A stretch of 64,000 bases of DNA from an uncultured Granulosicoccaceae bacterium (GTDB lineage Bacteria; Pseudomonadota; Gammaproteobacteria; Granulosicoccales; Granulosicoccaceae). Shown piece after piece: positions 18,479 through 26,685 of this stretch (position 1 is its first letter; each line of letters begins with the position of its first letter). A program made the position numbers and the translations under genes. Where the stretch lies: positions 1 to 64,000 of the forward strand of contig CALISD010000120.1 in assembly GCA_938041955.1 (NCBI GenBank). Reading direction: 5' to 3'. The notes under the pieces are model-generated. The model worked only from the letters and a program-made list of their open reading frames with translations. It was not told the origin of the DNA and made no database searches.

Positions 18479-19363
18479 CTGATCAATAATCCTATCCTGG
18501 CGAAAACCCTGCTGCGCGCACTGTCCTGGCTTCCCCTGCGAGCGAACCATTGGTTTGGCGCGGCGTTCGGCGGACTGGTACACAAGCGACCTAATCGCAA
18601 TAGCAGAATTATTCTGAGAAACCTGCAGCTCTGCTTCCCGCACCTGACAGACGCCGAACACCAGGCAATGGCAAAGAGCAACCTGCGCGAGACTGGCAAG
18701 AATATCACCGAGCTTGGGCCTTTCTGGCTGTGGAATAGAAAACAAGTCCAGCGCCTGCTGATCGAAGAAGTCGGCCGCCCTACTTTTGATGCAGCCACAG
18801 CGCAAGGCAAAGGTGTGATCGTCGCCTCCCCGCACTTTGGCGCATGGGAGCTGGCCGGGCTGTTGTTGTCGATCGAGGCACCGATTCATTTTCTCTATCG
18901 TCCGAATAGAAACTCACAGCTTGACCAACCTGTGATTGCGTCACGTGAGAGGTTCGGCGGCAAGTGCTACCCGATTACCAGCCGTGGCCTGGGTGGATTG
19001 GTCAGAGCGCTAAAAAAGGCAGAGACCATTGCCATTCTCCCCGATCAGGAACCAGCTGACGATCATGGAGTATTCGCACCGCTATATGGCGTCCCGGCAT
19101 ATACGATGACTTTTATGGCCAACCTCGCACAGCGGACCGGTGCGCCGGTTATATTTACGGCGGTTGAGCGTTTACCTAAGGGACAAGGCTATCGAGTGCA
19201 TTACTTTTCACCAGACGATGACCTGTATCACGATGACCCTGAACGTTCCGCAGCGTCATTGAACCGAAGTGTCGAGCGCTGTATCGATGTTGCGCCGGAT
19301 CAATACATGTGGAACTACAAACGATTTAAGAAGACACCACCCGGCACACCGTCACGTTATTAG
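18479..19363 (+). CDS. LpxL/HtrB-type lipid A acyltransferase, start codon unclear
   Basis: This family transfers a secondary acyl chain to lipid A at the inner membrane, or acts on related lipids. From a CTG at 18479 the product is 294 aa, the family length. Catalytic motif HFGAWE (H-x4-E, His119/Glu124) is present, followed by FLYRPNRN and ILPDQEPADDHGVF. The first ATG (18668) would drop about 63 residues that look conserved (WLPLRANHWFGAAFGGLVHK, RIILRNLQLCFPHL). The frame stays open back to 18422 but has no ATG, GTG or TTG. An in-frame ATG at 18407 is cut off by TAA at 18419. A rare start, a sequence error or a damaged gene would explain this. Confidence 0.75.
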   Translation: MINNPILAKTLLRALSWLPLRANHWFGAAFGGLVHKRPNRNSRIILRNLQLCFPHLTDAEHQAMAKSNLRETGKNITELGPFWLWNRKQVQRLLIEEVGRPTFDAATAQGKGVIVASPHFGAWELAGLLLSIEAPIHFLYRPNRNSQLDQPVIASRERFGGKCYPITSRGLGGLVRALKKAETIAILPDQEPADDHGVFAPLYGVPAYTMTFMANLAQRTGAPVIFTAVERLPKGQGYRVHYFSPDDDLYHDDPERSAASLNRSVERCIDVAPDQYMWNYKRFKKTPPGTPSRY

Positions 19364-19396
19364 CATGCAGGTGTGCCAGGGGTGACTGATTAAGAT

Positions 19397-20287
19397 CTAT
19401 GCAGGTACTTCTACATTATTAATTTTACAGGCTTGCTGCAATGTATTGTGTAGCAAGCAGGCGATAGTCATTGGCCCTACTCCACCGGGTACAGGAGTGA
19501 TTTTCCCAGCCACTTTTGACGCTGATGAAAACTCTACATCCCCAACCAAACGCGTCTTTCCACCTTCTGCTTCAATGCGGTTGATACCCACATCGATCAC
19601 TGCAGCACCTGGCTTGACCCAATCACCTTTGATCATTTCAGGTCTACCCACGGCCGCCACCAGAATATCAGCACGCAAACACTCCTCCTGCAGATTTCTG
19701 GTTCTGGAATGAGTAATTTCAACTGTGCAGTTCTCTTGCAGCAGCAACGACGCCATCGGTTTGCCAACTATATTTGAACGCCCGACAACCACAGCATGCA
19801 TACCGGATAAATCACCCAACGCATCTCTGAGCATCATGATACAACCGAGCGGTGTACAAGGCACAATACCCGGTTCACCGATAGCAAGCCGTCCGACATT
19901 GCTCAAATGAAAACCATCAACGTCTTTATCCGGGTTGATATGGTTAATCACGGCCGCCTCTTGAATTTGTTTTGGCAACGGCAGCTGAACCAGGATTCCG
20001 TGCACCGAATCGTCAGCATTAAGCTTGTCGATTAATGTCATCAGTTCTTCTTGTGATGTGGTGTCCGGCAGTTTGTGCTCAAAACTCTGCATACCGGTTT
20101 CTGCTGTCTGCTTTCCCTTGTTGCGAACGTAAACCTGGCTCGCAGGGTCTTCACCGACCAGCACCACAGCGAGACCGGGAACAATGTTGTGCTGACTTTT
20201 TAATTTAGCTACTTTGGCCGCTACCTCTGCGCGAAGGTTCGCCGCAAATGCCTTGCCGTCAATTATGTTGTCCAATGGAAAGTCCAA
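19397..20287 (-). CDS. folD: Methylenetetrahydrofolate dehydrogenase/cyclohydrolase
   Basis: FolD interconverts 5,10-methylene-, methenyl- and 10-formyl-tetrahydrofolate in the cytoplasm. The product is 296 aa. The active site [13 protein letters not shown] carries the catalytic Lys near 58, and [11 protein letters not shown] is the cyclohydrolase strand. The NADP-binding block [17 protein letters not shown] and the C-terminal [19 protein letters not shown] are both family signatures. It is convergent with the acyltransferase gene, with 33 bases between stops. Confidence 0.97.
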   Translation of the reverse strand: MDFPLDNIIDGKAFAANLRAEVAAKVAKLKSQHNIVPGLAVVLVGEDPASQVYVRNKGKQTAETGMQSFEHKLPDTTSQEELMTLIDKLNADDSVHGILVQLPLPKQIQEAAVINHINPDKDVDGFHLSNVGRLAIGEPGIVPCTPLGCIMMLRDALGDLSGMHAVVVGRSNIVGKPMASLLLQENCTVEITHSRTRNLQEECLRADILVAAVGRPEMIKGDWVKPGAAVIDVGINRIEAEGGKTRLVGDVEFSSASKVAGKITPVPGGVGPMTIACLLHNTLQQACKINNVEVPA

Positions 20288-20665
20288 GAGTGGGAGCGTG
20301 GCTAGTTTATATCAGGTACCGCCGTTTACAGCTTGGCTATATTCGCCGCTTTATATTTCAGGGTGTAAGCCTTACGCAGATTTCATTCTTCTCAGAGTTA
20401 GTCATCTAGCGATTACCCAAATGGGTGATGCCCAAACCAAATCCGATGCATTATGCTTCTCGCTCAGCGCGTTACTGCAGGAGCACGTGCGGACAGGAAG
20501 TCCATGTGCTGATCAGGGGTCGTCTCCGGGCGACTTCTGTTTTCCAACTCACATGCTCCTAGTCAATACTCCATCCACTGAATTTTCCGATGTCGAGATT
20601 GGCAACCACACAGGCAAAAATACCGGATAAACCAGGCCAATCTACTGGTATGCATGACTGCACTG
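20288..20665. other. Intergenic region between comM and folD with a possible structured RNA
   Basis: No gene is evident in these 378 bases; a plus-strand frame running through it starts antisense to folD and lacks any recognisable composition. A hairpin with an internal loop spans 20482–20510 (AGCAC pairs with GTGCT, and GGAC with GTCC around AGGAA). A second small stem (GTCG with CGAC, 20519–20534) is followed by TTCTGTTTT. This may be a terminator pair or a short RNA. I found no tRNA. Confidence 0.35.
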
Positions 20666-22189
20666 TTACCCTGCCTTCGACTGTTCATTGAAATTAGCAC
20701 GGTAACTCAGCGCTTCTTTTAAATGATCAGGCTGAATAGCATTACTATCCTCCATATCTGCAATTGTTCGTGCGACTTTTAGCGTTCGGTGAATCGCACG
20801 TGCGGATAAATTAAATTTATCCAGCGCTGCCGCCAGCCAACGATGCTGCATTTCATCGAGAACACAATATTTCTCTACCTCGTTGTTATCCAGTCGTGCA
20901 TTGGATTTACCACTGCGGTTAATTTGCTTTTCATGGGCGCTTTCTACGCGCAGGCGTACCGACTCGCTGCTTTCCCCTCTGGCAGCATCGCTACGCAATT
21001 GATCGTAGGCGATACGCTTTACTTCAACTTGAATATCAACCCGATCAAGTAGTGGACCGGACACTCTCGACTGATAGCGATTGATTTGATCCGGGCTGCA
21101 ACGACACGGTTCTCTATCATCCCCAAAGTATCCGCAAGGACAAGGATTCATAGCCGCAATAAGTTGTATACGAGCAGGGAAGTCTGCCTGGTGTCCGGCG
21201 CGCGATATCGTGATCTCACCGTTCTCAATTGGCTCACGCATCACATCAAGCACATGCCGCGGAAACTCAGGCAGCTCGTCTAAGAATAAAACTCCGTTGT
21301 GTGCCAGCGAAACCTCTCCAGGTTTCGGTTGACTGCCTCCACCGACAAGTGCAACACCAGATGCAGTATGGTGTGGACTCCTGTACGGCCGGTTACGAAA
21401 TTGGGTGAGATCAAATCCCCCCCCGCTGATTGATGTAACAGATGCCGTCTCTAACGCTTCTTCGAGTGTCATAGACGGCATTATCCCGGGCAACCTGCTC
21501 GCCAGCATAGATTTACCGGTGCCCGGCGGGCCTACCAACAACATGTTATGTCCGCCACACGCGGCAACTTCCAATGCACGCCTTGCTTGATGCTGGCCAC
21601 GAACATCAGACAGATCAAGCGTTTTATCTTTTGTATAAGCGGCCGCCGGCGTGACTTGTCGCAATTGTTGAAACTTCTCTTCAGATACGAGGTAGTTACA
21701 CAGGCGCAAAAGGGTTTCACTGGCATAGACCTGGCAATTTTCTGCAAGACTGGCCTCAGCGCTGTTTTCAACTGACACCACCAATGCACGCCCGCTGTTT
21801 TGTGTTGCCAGTGCAGTCGGTAGCGCACCGTTTACACCGCGTAACTCTCCTCCCAGAGCTAACTCGCCAATGAACTCGAACGGTTGCAATAAGTTGCTGT
21901 CAAGCTGACCGGAAGCCGCAAGTAACCCAAGAGCGATAGGAAGATCAAAACGACCACCTGATTTGGGTAAATCTGCTGGTGCAAGATTAACAGTGATCCG
22001 ACTGGCAGGAAATTCAAACCCGGAATTTAGAATGGCAGCGCGAACACGGTCTTTGCTCTCGCGAACGGCGGTTTCCGGCATACCGACAATAGACAACGCA
22101 GGTAGCCCGCCTGAAAGATGAACTTCCACCGATACCGGGACTGCACTTACGCCTACAAGGGCGCGACTACGTACTACTGATAAATTCAA
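20666..22189 (-). CDS. comM: YifB/ComM family Mg-chelatase-like AAA+ ATPase
   Basis: ComM is a hexameric AAA+ helicase that promotes branch migration during natural transformation in Vibrio and Haemophilus; homologues occur in many bacteria that are not known to be competent. The 507-aa protein has the N-terminal ChlI-like domain (RSRALVGVSAVPVSVEVHLS), Walker A GPPGTGKSMLASRLPG (near 215) and Walker B VLFLDELPEF. The Cys-containing insert MNPCPCGYFGDDREPCRCSP and the C-terminal AIHRTLKVARTIADME are family marks. It precedes no competence operon here and is 80 bases downstream of ubiK. Confidence 0.93.
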   Translation of the reverse strand: MNLSVVRSRALVGVSAVPVSVEVHLSGGLPALSIVGMPETAVRESKDRVRAAILNSGFEFPASRITVNLAPADLPKSGGRFDLPIALGLLAASGQLDSNLLQPFEFIGELALGGELRGVNGALPTALATQNSGRALVVSVENSAEASLAENCQVYASETLLRLCNYLVSEEKFQQLRQVTPAAAYTKDKTLDLSDVRGQHQARRALEVAACGGHNMLLVGPPGTGKSMLASRLPGIMPSMTLEEALETASVTSISGGGFDLTQFRNRPYRSPHHTASGVALVGGGSQPKPGEVSLAHNGVLFLDELPEFPRHVLDVMREPIENGEITISRAGHQADFPARIQLIAAMNPCPCGYFGDDREPCRCSPDQINRYQSRVSGPLLDRVDIQVEVKRIAYDQLRSDAARGESSESVRLRVESAHEKQINRSGKSNARLDNNEVEKYCVLDEMQHRWLAAALDKFNLSARAIHRTLKVARTIADMEDSNAIQPDHLKEALSYRANFNEQSKAG

Positions 22190-22270
22190 CTTCCTACAAC
22201 CTTAAACTTCTGATTTCCGACGCCGGCTGGCGCTTACTGTTGATAAGTTCCTGTATTTACAGCACGTAGC

Positions 22271-22510
22271 TTACTCAGACGAACGACTTTCTATCAATTT
22301 TTCCAATCGATCCAGTTTCTCCCGAGTTCGCTCCAACAGCGCCACCTGAAGATCGAATTCCTCGCGGGTTACGAGGTCCATCTTGCCCAATGCTGACTGC
22401 AGTGCCGCTTTGGCATTTTTGTCAAAATCTGATTTGAGCCCGGCAGCACCCGGCGGCAACACCTGCCCCAATTTGTCCACCAGCTCATCCAACACACCCG
22501 TCTTTCTCAT
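22271..22510 (-). CDS. ubiK: Ubiquinone biosynthesis accessory factor UbiK
   Basis: UbiK (YqiC/BMFP family) binds lipids and supports the soluble Ubi complex in aerobic ubiquinone synthesis. The protein has 79 aa, typical for the family. The N-terminal amphipathic region LDELVDKLGQVLPPGAAGLKSDFDKN is followed by the conserved QSALGKMDLVTREEFDLQ, and the C-terminal third is a coiled coil (VALLERTREKLDRLEKLIE) that mediates trimer formation. It is on the minus strand upstream of comM. Confidence 0.9.
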   Translation of the reverse strand: MRKTGVLDELVDKLGQVLPPGAAGLKSDFDKNAKAALQSALGKMDLVTREEFDLQVALLERTREKLDRLEKLIESRSSE

Positions 22511-22678
22511 TTACCCGTTCCAGCATTAACTTTTCGACAGGCTTCCATTGTAACGGGTTGCACCGGGCTTAAATAGCATCGTCTTTACGAGTGGCACTGT
22601 GGCGACCCGTCAAGCAAATGTGACCCTCATCACCTTTGCGCATTTTTCTAACAAATCCCAGCAGTTAAGCGCGATTAC

Positions 22679-23086
22679 ATGGCGGTTAATACTGCATTCA
22701 AACCTGAAATCGAAGAAAAAAGCGGTACAATTCCAATGAAAACGAGCGAATCCGCTTTTGCCGTCGCGAATGTGCATAAACGGGTAACAAAGCCATCTCC
22801 CCGGCCATTTAACAATAAAAATAAAAAGATAATGAGAAAATCAGGGAATTCAAATCGACCCGCTCCGCCGTCCGGCGGTGGATTTCAACCAGCTGTATTG
22901 ATCGGCGCAGAGATCGCTTTCGCAGCCCTTCTTTTGTATTTCACCAATACACCCATTGATTTAAACACCACAGCGCAGGTTCAACGTTCACCTATGATAA
23001 CCATTGAGCTTCCGTCTGCGAGCGTCGCTGTTGCCTCCACTACCACCGCCGACATGAACAACGCTCTGCTGAATAACAAGAATTAG
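22679..23086 (+). CDS. Possible small single-pass membrane protein, unknown
   Basis: The frame gives 135 aa from the ATG at 22679, or 84 aa from an in-frame ATG at 22832 (MRKSGNSNRPAPPSGGG). The shorter form has a basic Gly/Pro-rich N-terminus, one membrane helix (PAVLIGAEIAFAALLLYF) and a Ser/Thr-rich tail outside. The longer N-terminus is basic and low in hydrophobics. No good ribosome site is seen for either start. I recognise no family, and coding status is uncertain. Confidence 0.35.
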   Translation: MAVNTAFKPEIEEKSGTIPMKTSESAFAVANVHKRVTKPSPRPFNNKNKKIMRKSGNSNRPAPPSGGGFQPAVLIGAEIAFAALLLYFTNTPIDLNTTAQVQRSPMITIELPSASVAVASTTTADMNNALLNNKN

Positions 23087-23677
23087 ACGTAAACCTTGTT
23101 CTCGAACCCCTGGCAACGTGAATGTGACGTGTTGAGACACCAAAATGCGCAAATTAGACCGGACGCACACGTCAATTTTACAATAACAACATGATCCGCT
23201 GGCGCATTGCGCTGAAAGTTTGCTAGACTCCCGTCTTCGGATCGGAAAGCACATAGCCGATCACTTTGGCTCACTGTAAATAATAGCCAAGCTGCTGCAG
23301 TTCAACTGCAAGCCACGCAACTTCACACAGTAAACGCGACGTACAGCCAAGGGCTGTTACCGCGACAAAGTTGCTTAGAGCGAATTGATAGAAATAGAAA
23401 CCGCAACACCAACAGATAATCAATACAGACACCCTATTGGCTTTGCGGCATAAACTTGAAAGTAATTTGTCTATACAAATCTTGAAAGAGATATTGAATG
23501 TTTGTGCTTAATAAACTTATCTTGACGCATATTTCACAATGCCAGTAGCTGCAATTTTTGCTGCTGCATATGTTATTGCCATGCAAGCTCAGAGCGCCAT
23601 AAACAGATCAACATCCACAACACGTTCGTTGACGTCATCGTCTTCCCAAGAAAGCATTTAGCCCGAAGAAGCAGCCT
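23087..23677. other. Intergenic region upstream of the disordered protein gene
   Basis: This 591-base stretch has no recognisable gene apart from the tiny frame at 23539–23661. The middle (23440–23540) is AT-rich and could hold a promoter for the gene at 23678, but no -35/-10 pair stands out. No RNA gene or repeat was recognised. Confidence 0.35.
23539..23661 (+). CDS. Tiny open frame, 40 codons, doubtful
   Basis: The frame starts MPVAAIFAAAYVIAMQAQS and then becomes Ser/Thr-rich, so it would resemble a short signal-peptide-like or membrane peptide. It ends 16 bases before the next start codon. There is no clear ribosome site. It may be a leader peptide or only chance. Confidence 0.15.
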   Translation: MPVAAIFAAAYVIAMQAQSAINRSTSTTRSLTSSSSQESI

Positions 23678-24487
23678 ATGTCAGAGACACCAAATAACAA
23701 ACCTACTGCCGCTCGTCCGCCTAGCAAACCAAAGCCACGCGCACCTGCTAATGCAGCGGGCCAAAGTGCCGGCCAAAATAGCGGACAGAATAGGAATGCT
23801 CAAAGCGCGAACCAGCGTCGCAGGCCACCACAGCAAAAAGCCCGACGACCACAAAACCAGGGACGGCCACAAAGAAACGCCGACGATATCGGCAACACTG
23901 TTGGCAATCGCAGACCTCCCAATAGAAATAGTTCGCAGGCAAATGGCAATGGCAACCGCAGCCAGGGTCAGGGACAAAACCGCAACGGTAACCAATCAAA
24001 CTATCGCACCGCAGACCCGTTTGGCGATGACCAATTTCGCGGTAGTGACTGGTATCGGGAAGATCAGGCACGCTTTGCCAAACGGCAAATCGCTCTAGAA
24101 AGGGCTGAAGCATCAGGCCAATCTGAAGGGGCAGCATCAACGGGCTCCAATCAAAATCAGCGCAACCCACGCAATAGAAACAATCGTCGTCCACGGCCTG
24201 CGCAACAAAATACCAATGACGCTCAAAGCAGCACGGAAAATAGCGCAGCTAACGGCGCTGCAGAAGATCAGAAAGGGGCTCCAACAGCTAACGCGGTTGC
24301 CGAGACACCGCCGAATACTGCGCCAGCAGTTGACGCACCTCCAGCAGTTGACGCAGCAGCAGAGCCCAAGGCTGATGCCGGAAAGCGTGACAACGAAAAA
24401 TCAAGACGCGCGCCATGGAGAACACAAAAACACGCCACAGCCCGCAAGACACCAAAAGCTGATGCGCCACCCAAAGACGCTCCTTAA
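23678..24487 (+). CDS. Intrinsically disordered Arg/Asn/Gln/Pro-rich basic protein
   Basis: The 269-aa product is low-complexity throughout. Residues 1–110 are dominated by Pro, Arg, Asn, Gln and Ala (for example QRRRPPQQKARRPQNQGRPQ). A short ordered-looking island FGDDQFRGSDWYREDQARFA sits near 113–132, and residues 155–180 repeat the RN/RP theme (NRNNRRPRP). Then comes an Ala/Pro-rich acidic stretch with a tandem PAVDA repeat (18-base unit, 24323–24355) and a basic tail. There is no signal peptide or membrane span. The ATG at 23678 follows GAAGAAG. The composition suggests RNA or DNA binding or condensate formation; no family is recognised. Confidence 0.75.
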   Translation: MSETPNNKPTAARPPSKPKPRAPANAAGQSAGQNSGQNRNAQSANQRRRPPQQKARRPQNQGRPQRNADDIGNTVGNRRPPNRNSSQANGNGNRSQGQGQNRNGNQSNYRTADPFGDDQFRGSDWYREDQARFAKRQIALERAEASGQSEGAASTGSNQNQRNPRNRNNRRPRPAQQNTNDAQSSTENSAANGAAEDQKGAPTANAVAETPPNTAPAVDAPPAVDAAAEPKADAGKRDNEKSRRAPWRTQKHATARKTPKADAPPKDAP

Positions 24488-24507
24488 AAAAGACGCGCCA
24501 TGACCTG

Positions 24508-24537
24508 CATACTGCTTAGCAAAAGTGCGGCAGTATG
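24508..24537. terminator. Hairpin between convergent genes
   Basis: CATACTGC at 24508–24515 pairs perfectly with GCAGTATG at 24530–24537 around a 14-base loop, exactly between the stops of the disordered-protein gene and zapE. It lacks a strong T-run but its position suits a two-way terminator. Confidence 0.45.
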
Positions 24538-24538
24538 G

Positions 24539-25696
24539 TTATGACAAATGTGGAGAGGCCAGATATTCGGACGATTGCATTTCACTTAAACGGCTAATCG
24601 TCCGGTCAAATTCAAACTGAAGCCGACTACCCTTGTATAGCGCCTCAGGGCGCGATTCGGCCGTTATCACCAGCTTCACACCGCGATCGTAGAACTCATC
24701 AACCATATTGATAAATCGTCGCGTGGCATCGTTGGAAGTATCATCCAACCGTGGAACATTGCCGAGTAACAAGGTGTGGTGCGAACGTGCGATCTCAATG
24801 TAGTCATCAGTTGAGCGTGTGCTATTACACAGAGGATCGAAGTCAAACCACACCACCCCATCGGCCAATAGCTCTGTTTGAATATCACGGCCGTTTATCT
24901 CTAACATACCTTTTTCCTGCACTTCTCCTGCCGCTACCAACCCATAAAACTGAGCTCTAAGCGTCTCATCCGAATTGCCATCGAGCGGCGCTCGATAGAC
25001 CTCCGCGTTTTGCAAGAGCCGCATTCGATAATCAATATCACCACCAAGATAAATCACTTCAACGTTATTTTTTATCGCCTCTATCGCAGGTATGAACCGC
25101 GCTCGCTGCAATCCGTCTTTATAAAGATTATCAGGTTCAATATTTGATGTGGTCACCAATGACACACCGCGTTTAAACAAACCTTGCAGCAGACCACTCA
25201 TCAACATTGCATCGGTAATATCGTTAACATGCATTTCATCCAGCACCAGCACGATACATTCATTAGAAATTTTCTCGGCAATTATTTCAAGCGGGGACTC
25301 TTCATGTTTTATCTGCTTTAACTGGTCATGGATTCCCTGCATAAAGCGGTGGAAATGCACTCTCCTTTTTTTATCAATAGGCAAGCCAGAATAAAACATA
25401 TCGCACAGCAATGTTTTACCGCGACCAACACCACCCCAAAGGTAGATGCCTCTTTCAGGTTGTTTAGTGTTTATTACTGCTGACTTTCGAAAAAGCGAAC
25501 TGAAAAAACCACCTTTAGTGGCAGCTACACTCCCGCCTGCATCGTGGGATGCCACCAAACGCTCGTACAAATCTTGCAACTCACTAACGACAGTCAGCTG
25601 TAGCGGATCAGGCTGTAGCTGACCCAGTTCAAGCGCGCGTTGATAAGCAGTATTCGGATCAACCGTCGTTGAAGAACTGGTTACCATTGTGTCCAT
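24539..25696 (-). CDS. zapE: Cell division ATPase ZapE (AFG1-like)
   Basis: ZapE is a P-loop ATPase that binds FtsZ and affects Z-ring stability in E. coli. The product is 385 aa. Walker A is GGVGRGKT (88–95), followed by the family stretch DMFYSGLPIDKKRRVHFHRFM, Walker B CIVLVLDEMHV, and sensor region LVTTSNIEPDNLYKDGLQR. The C-terminal FINMVDEFYDRGVKLVITAE is typical of AFG1/ZapE proteins. It faces away from the YgjP-like gene upstream on the same strand, 67 bases apart. Confidence 0.93.
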   Translation of the reverse strand: MDTMVTSSSTTVDPNTAYQRALELGQLQPDPLQLTVVSELQDLYERLVASHDAGGSVAATKGGFFSSLFRKSAVINTKQPERGIYLWGGVGRGKTLLCDMFYSGLPIDKKRRVHFHRFMQGIHDQLKQIKHEESPLEIIAEKISNECIVLVLDEMHVNDITDAMLMSGLLQGLFKRGVSLVTTSNIEPDNLYKDGLQRARFIPAIEAIKNNVEVIYLGGDIDYRMRLLQNAEVYRAPLDGNSDETLRAQFYGLVAAGEVQEKGMLEINGRDIQTELLADGVVWFDFDPLCNSTRSTDDYIEIARSHHTLLLGNVPRLDDTSNDATRRFINMVDEFYDRGVKLVITAESRPEALYKGSRLQFEFDRTISRLSEMQSSEYLASPHLS

Positions 25697-25763
25697 TCCT
25701 GCCGTAACGTCACTGATCTCGTGTTTCCCAAATCTCGGTTACCAGCAACGGTTACACGATGTG

Positions 25764-26528
25764 TCATTCAAGCCACGCAGGCAGGTATTTCCAGGCCTCT
25801 GCCAATTGCGCGTCATGTTGCCGGGTATCCTTATCTAACGACGTCAGCAAGCTCCAGAACTCGTCGGAATGGTTCATTTGTACGGAATGCGACAACTCAT
25901 GCAATATGACATGGCGCAACAATTGTTCAGGAAGAAATAACAACTTGTAGTTCAAGCTCAACGTGCCGCGCGATGAATAACTACCCCACCGCGTTTTCTG
26001 GCCTCGCACTATAAGCTTGGTGTACTGCAGACCGGACTCTTCAGAAAGCTCCCGCGCCACCTCTGAACAATGTTGCTTGGCATACCCCTTCAACCAACGG
26101 ATGAGCAGTTGCGCAAGGCTCTCGTCATCCGTGTTGGCAGGCAAAGACACGGCAATACGCTCACCCTCTTGCTGCAGACGCAAACGGTTTCCAGAGATCT
26201 CTCGATAGTCAAAGTCGAAACTCACACCGGCTGCCTCAAGCGACAATTGCTGCGGCGGCCAATCCAGCTCAAATCGACCAGGCAACGATTCAAAGCGCTC
26301 GAGCTGGCCTGCTATCCAATCTTGCCGCGACGAAAGAATTTCCGGCAACAAGTGGTGATCAAATCCCTCAGGCACCACCACCTCCAAGCCGCGCCTGCGA
26401 CTGACTTTCAGCGTCACATTACGTGCCTTGTGGGACTCACGTACGTTGTAATCAAAATTTGCGATCAAAATATTCCAGCGACTACTCTGTTTTTTGTTGT
26501 CGTTTCTTCGTGTCGAAAAGCATTGCAA
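25764..26528 (-). CDS. YgjP-like M48-family metallopeptidase (DUF45)
   Basis: This is a predicted cytoplasmic zinc metalloprotease of the YgjP/SprT-like group. The zinc motif HELSH is in LLRHVILHELSHSVQMNHSDEFW, with the third ligand expected in the following NHSDEFW. The N-terminal substrate domain contains VTLKVSRRRGLEVVVPEGF and the stretch GQKTRWGSYSSRGTLSLNYKL just before the metal site, both family marks. It reads as 254 aa from the most distal start; a shorter start near residue 20 is likely because the first residues look unstructured. Substrates are unknown. Confidence 0.85.
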   Translation of the reverse strand: MQCFSTRRNDNKKQSSRWNILIANFDYNVRESHKARNVTLKVSRRRGLEVVVPEGFDHHLLPEILSSRQDWIAGQLERFESLPGRFELDWPPQQLSLEAAGVSFDFDYREISGNRLRLQQEGERIAVSLPANTDDESLAQLLIRWLKGYAKQHCSEVARELSEESGLQYTKLIVRGQKTRWGSYSSRGTLSLNYKLLFLPEQLLRHVILHELSHSVQMNHSDEFWSLLTSLDKDTRQHDAQLAEAWKYLPAWLE

Positions 26529-26580
26529 CGCAGATCATTCGACTTTATTCTCGCGACCGACAATTTTCCAACTAACTAAT

Positions 26581-26610
26581 TCTACAACAAGGGGTTTCCA
26601 GTTCTATAAT
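26581..26610 (+). promoter_or_regulatory. Sigma-70 promoter candidate for the antiporter gene
   Basis: A perfect TATAAT lies at 26605–26610 with TCTACA (four of six -35 matches) 18 bases upstream at 26581–26586. The antiporter ATG is 76 bases downstream. Confidence 0.45.
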
Positions 26611-26685
26611 ATTGCCACAAGCGTTTTCACGTATGCTTCCTAGCTGCTGCAACCGCAACCCCTCACAAGAAAATAGATTAACGCA

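Noticed and set aside
18286-18489. A 67-codon plus-strand frame before the acyltransferase
   Set aside because: It starts with TTG, shows no recognisable composition and is in another frame from the acyltransferase; it does not supply the missing N-terminus by a simple fusion.
20214-20630. A 138-codon plus-strand frame over the folD start and the gap
   Set aside because: The first part is antisense to folD and the rest has no family features; the region better fits a non-coding gap with hairpins.
22848-22866. A T-loop-like string (GGAATTCAAATC) suggesting a tRNA
   Set aside because: No cloverleaf arms or acceptor stem can be formed around it.
24323-24355. A tandem DNA repeat that could mark a satellite or recombination site
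   Set aside because: It is an 18-base in-frame duplication coding for PAVDA in the disordered protein, not a separate element.
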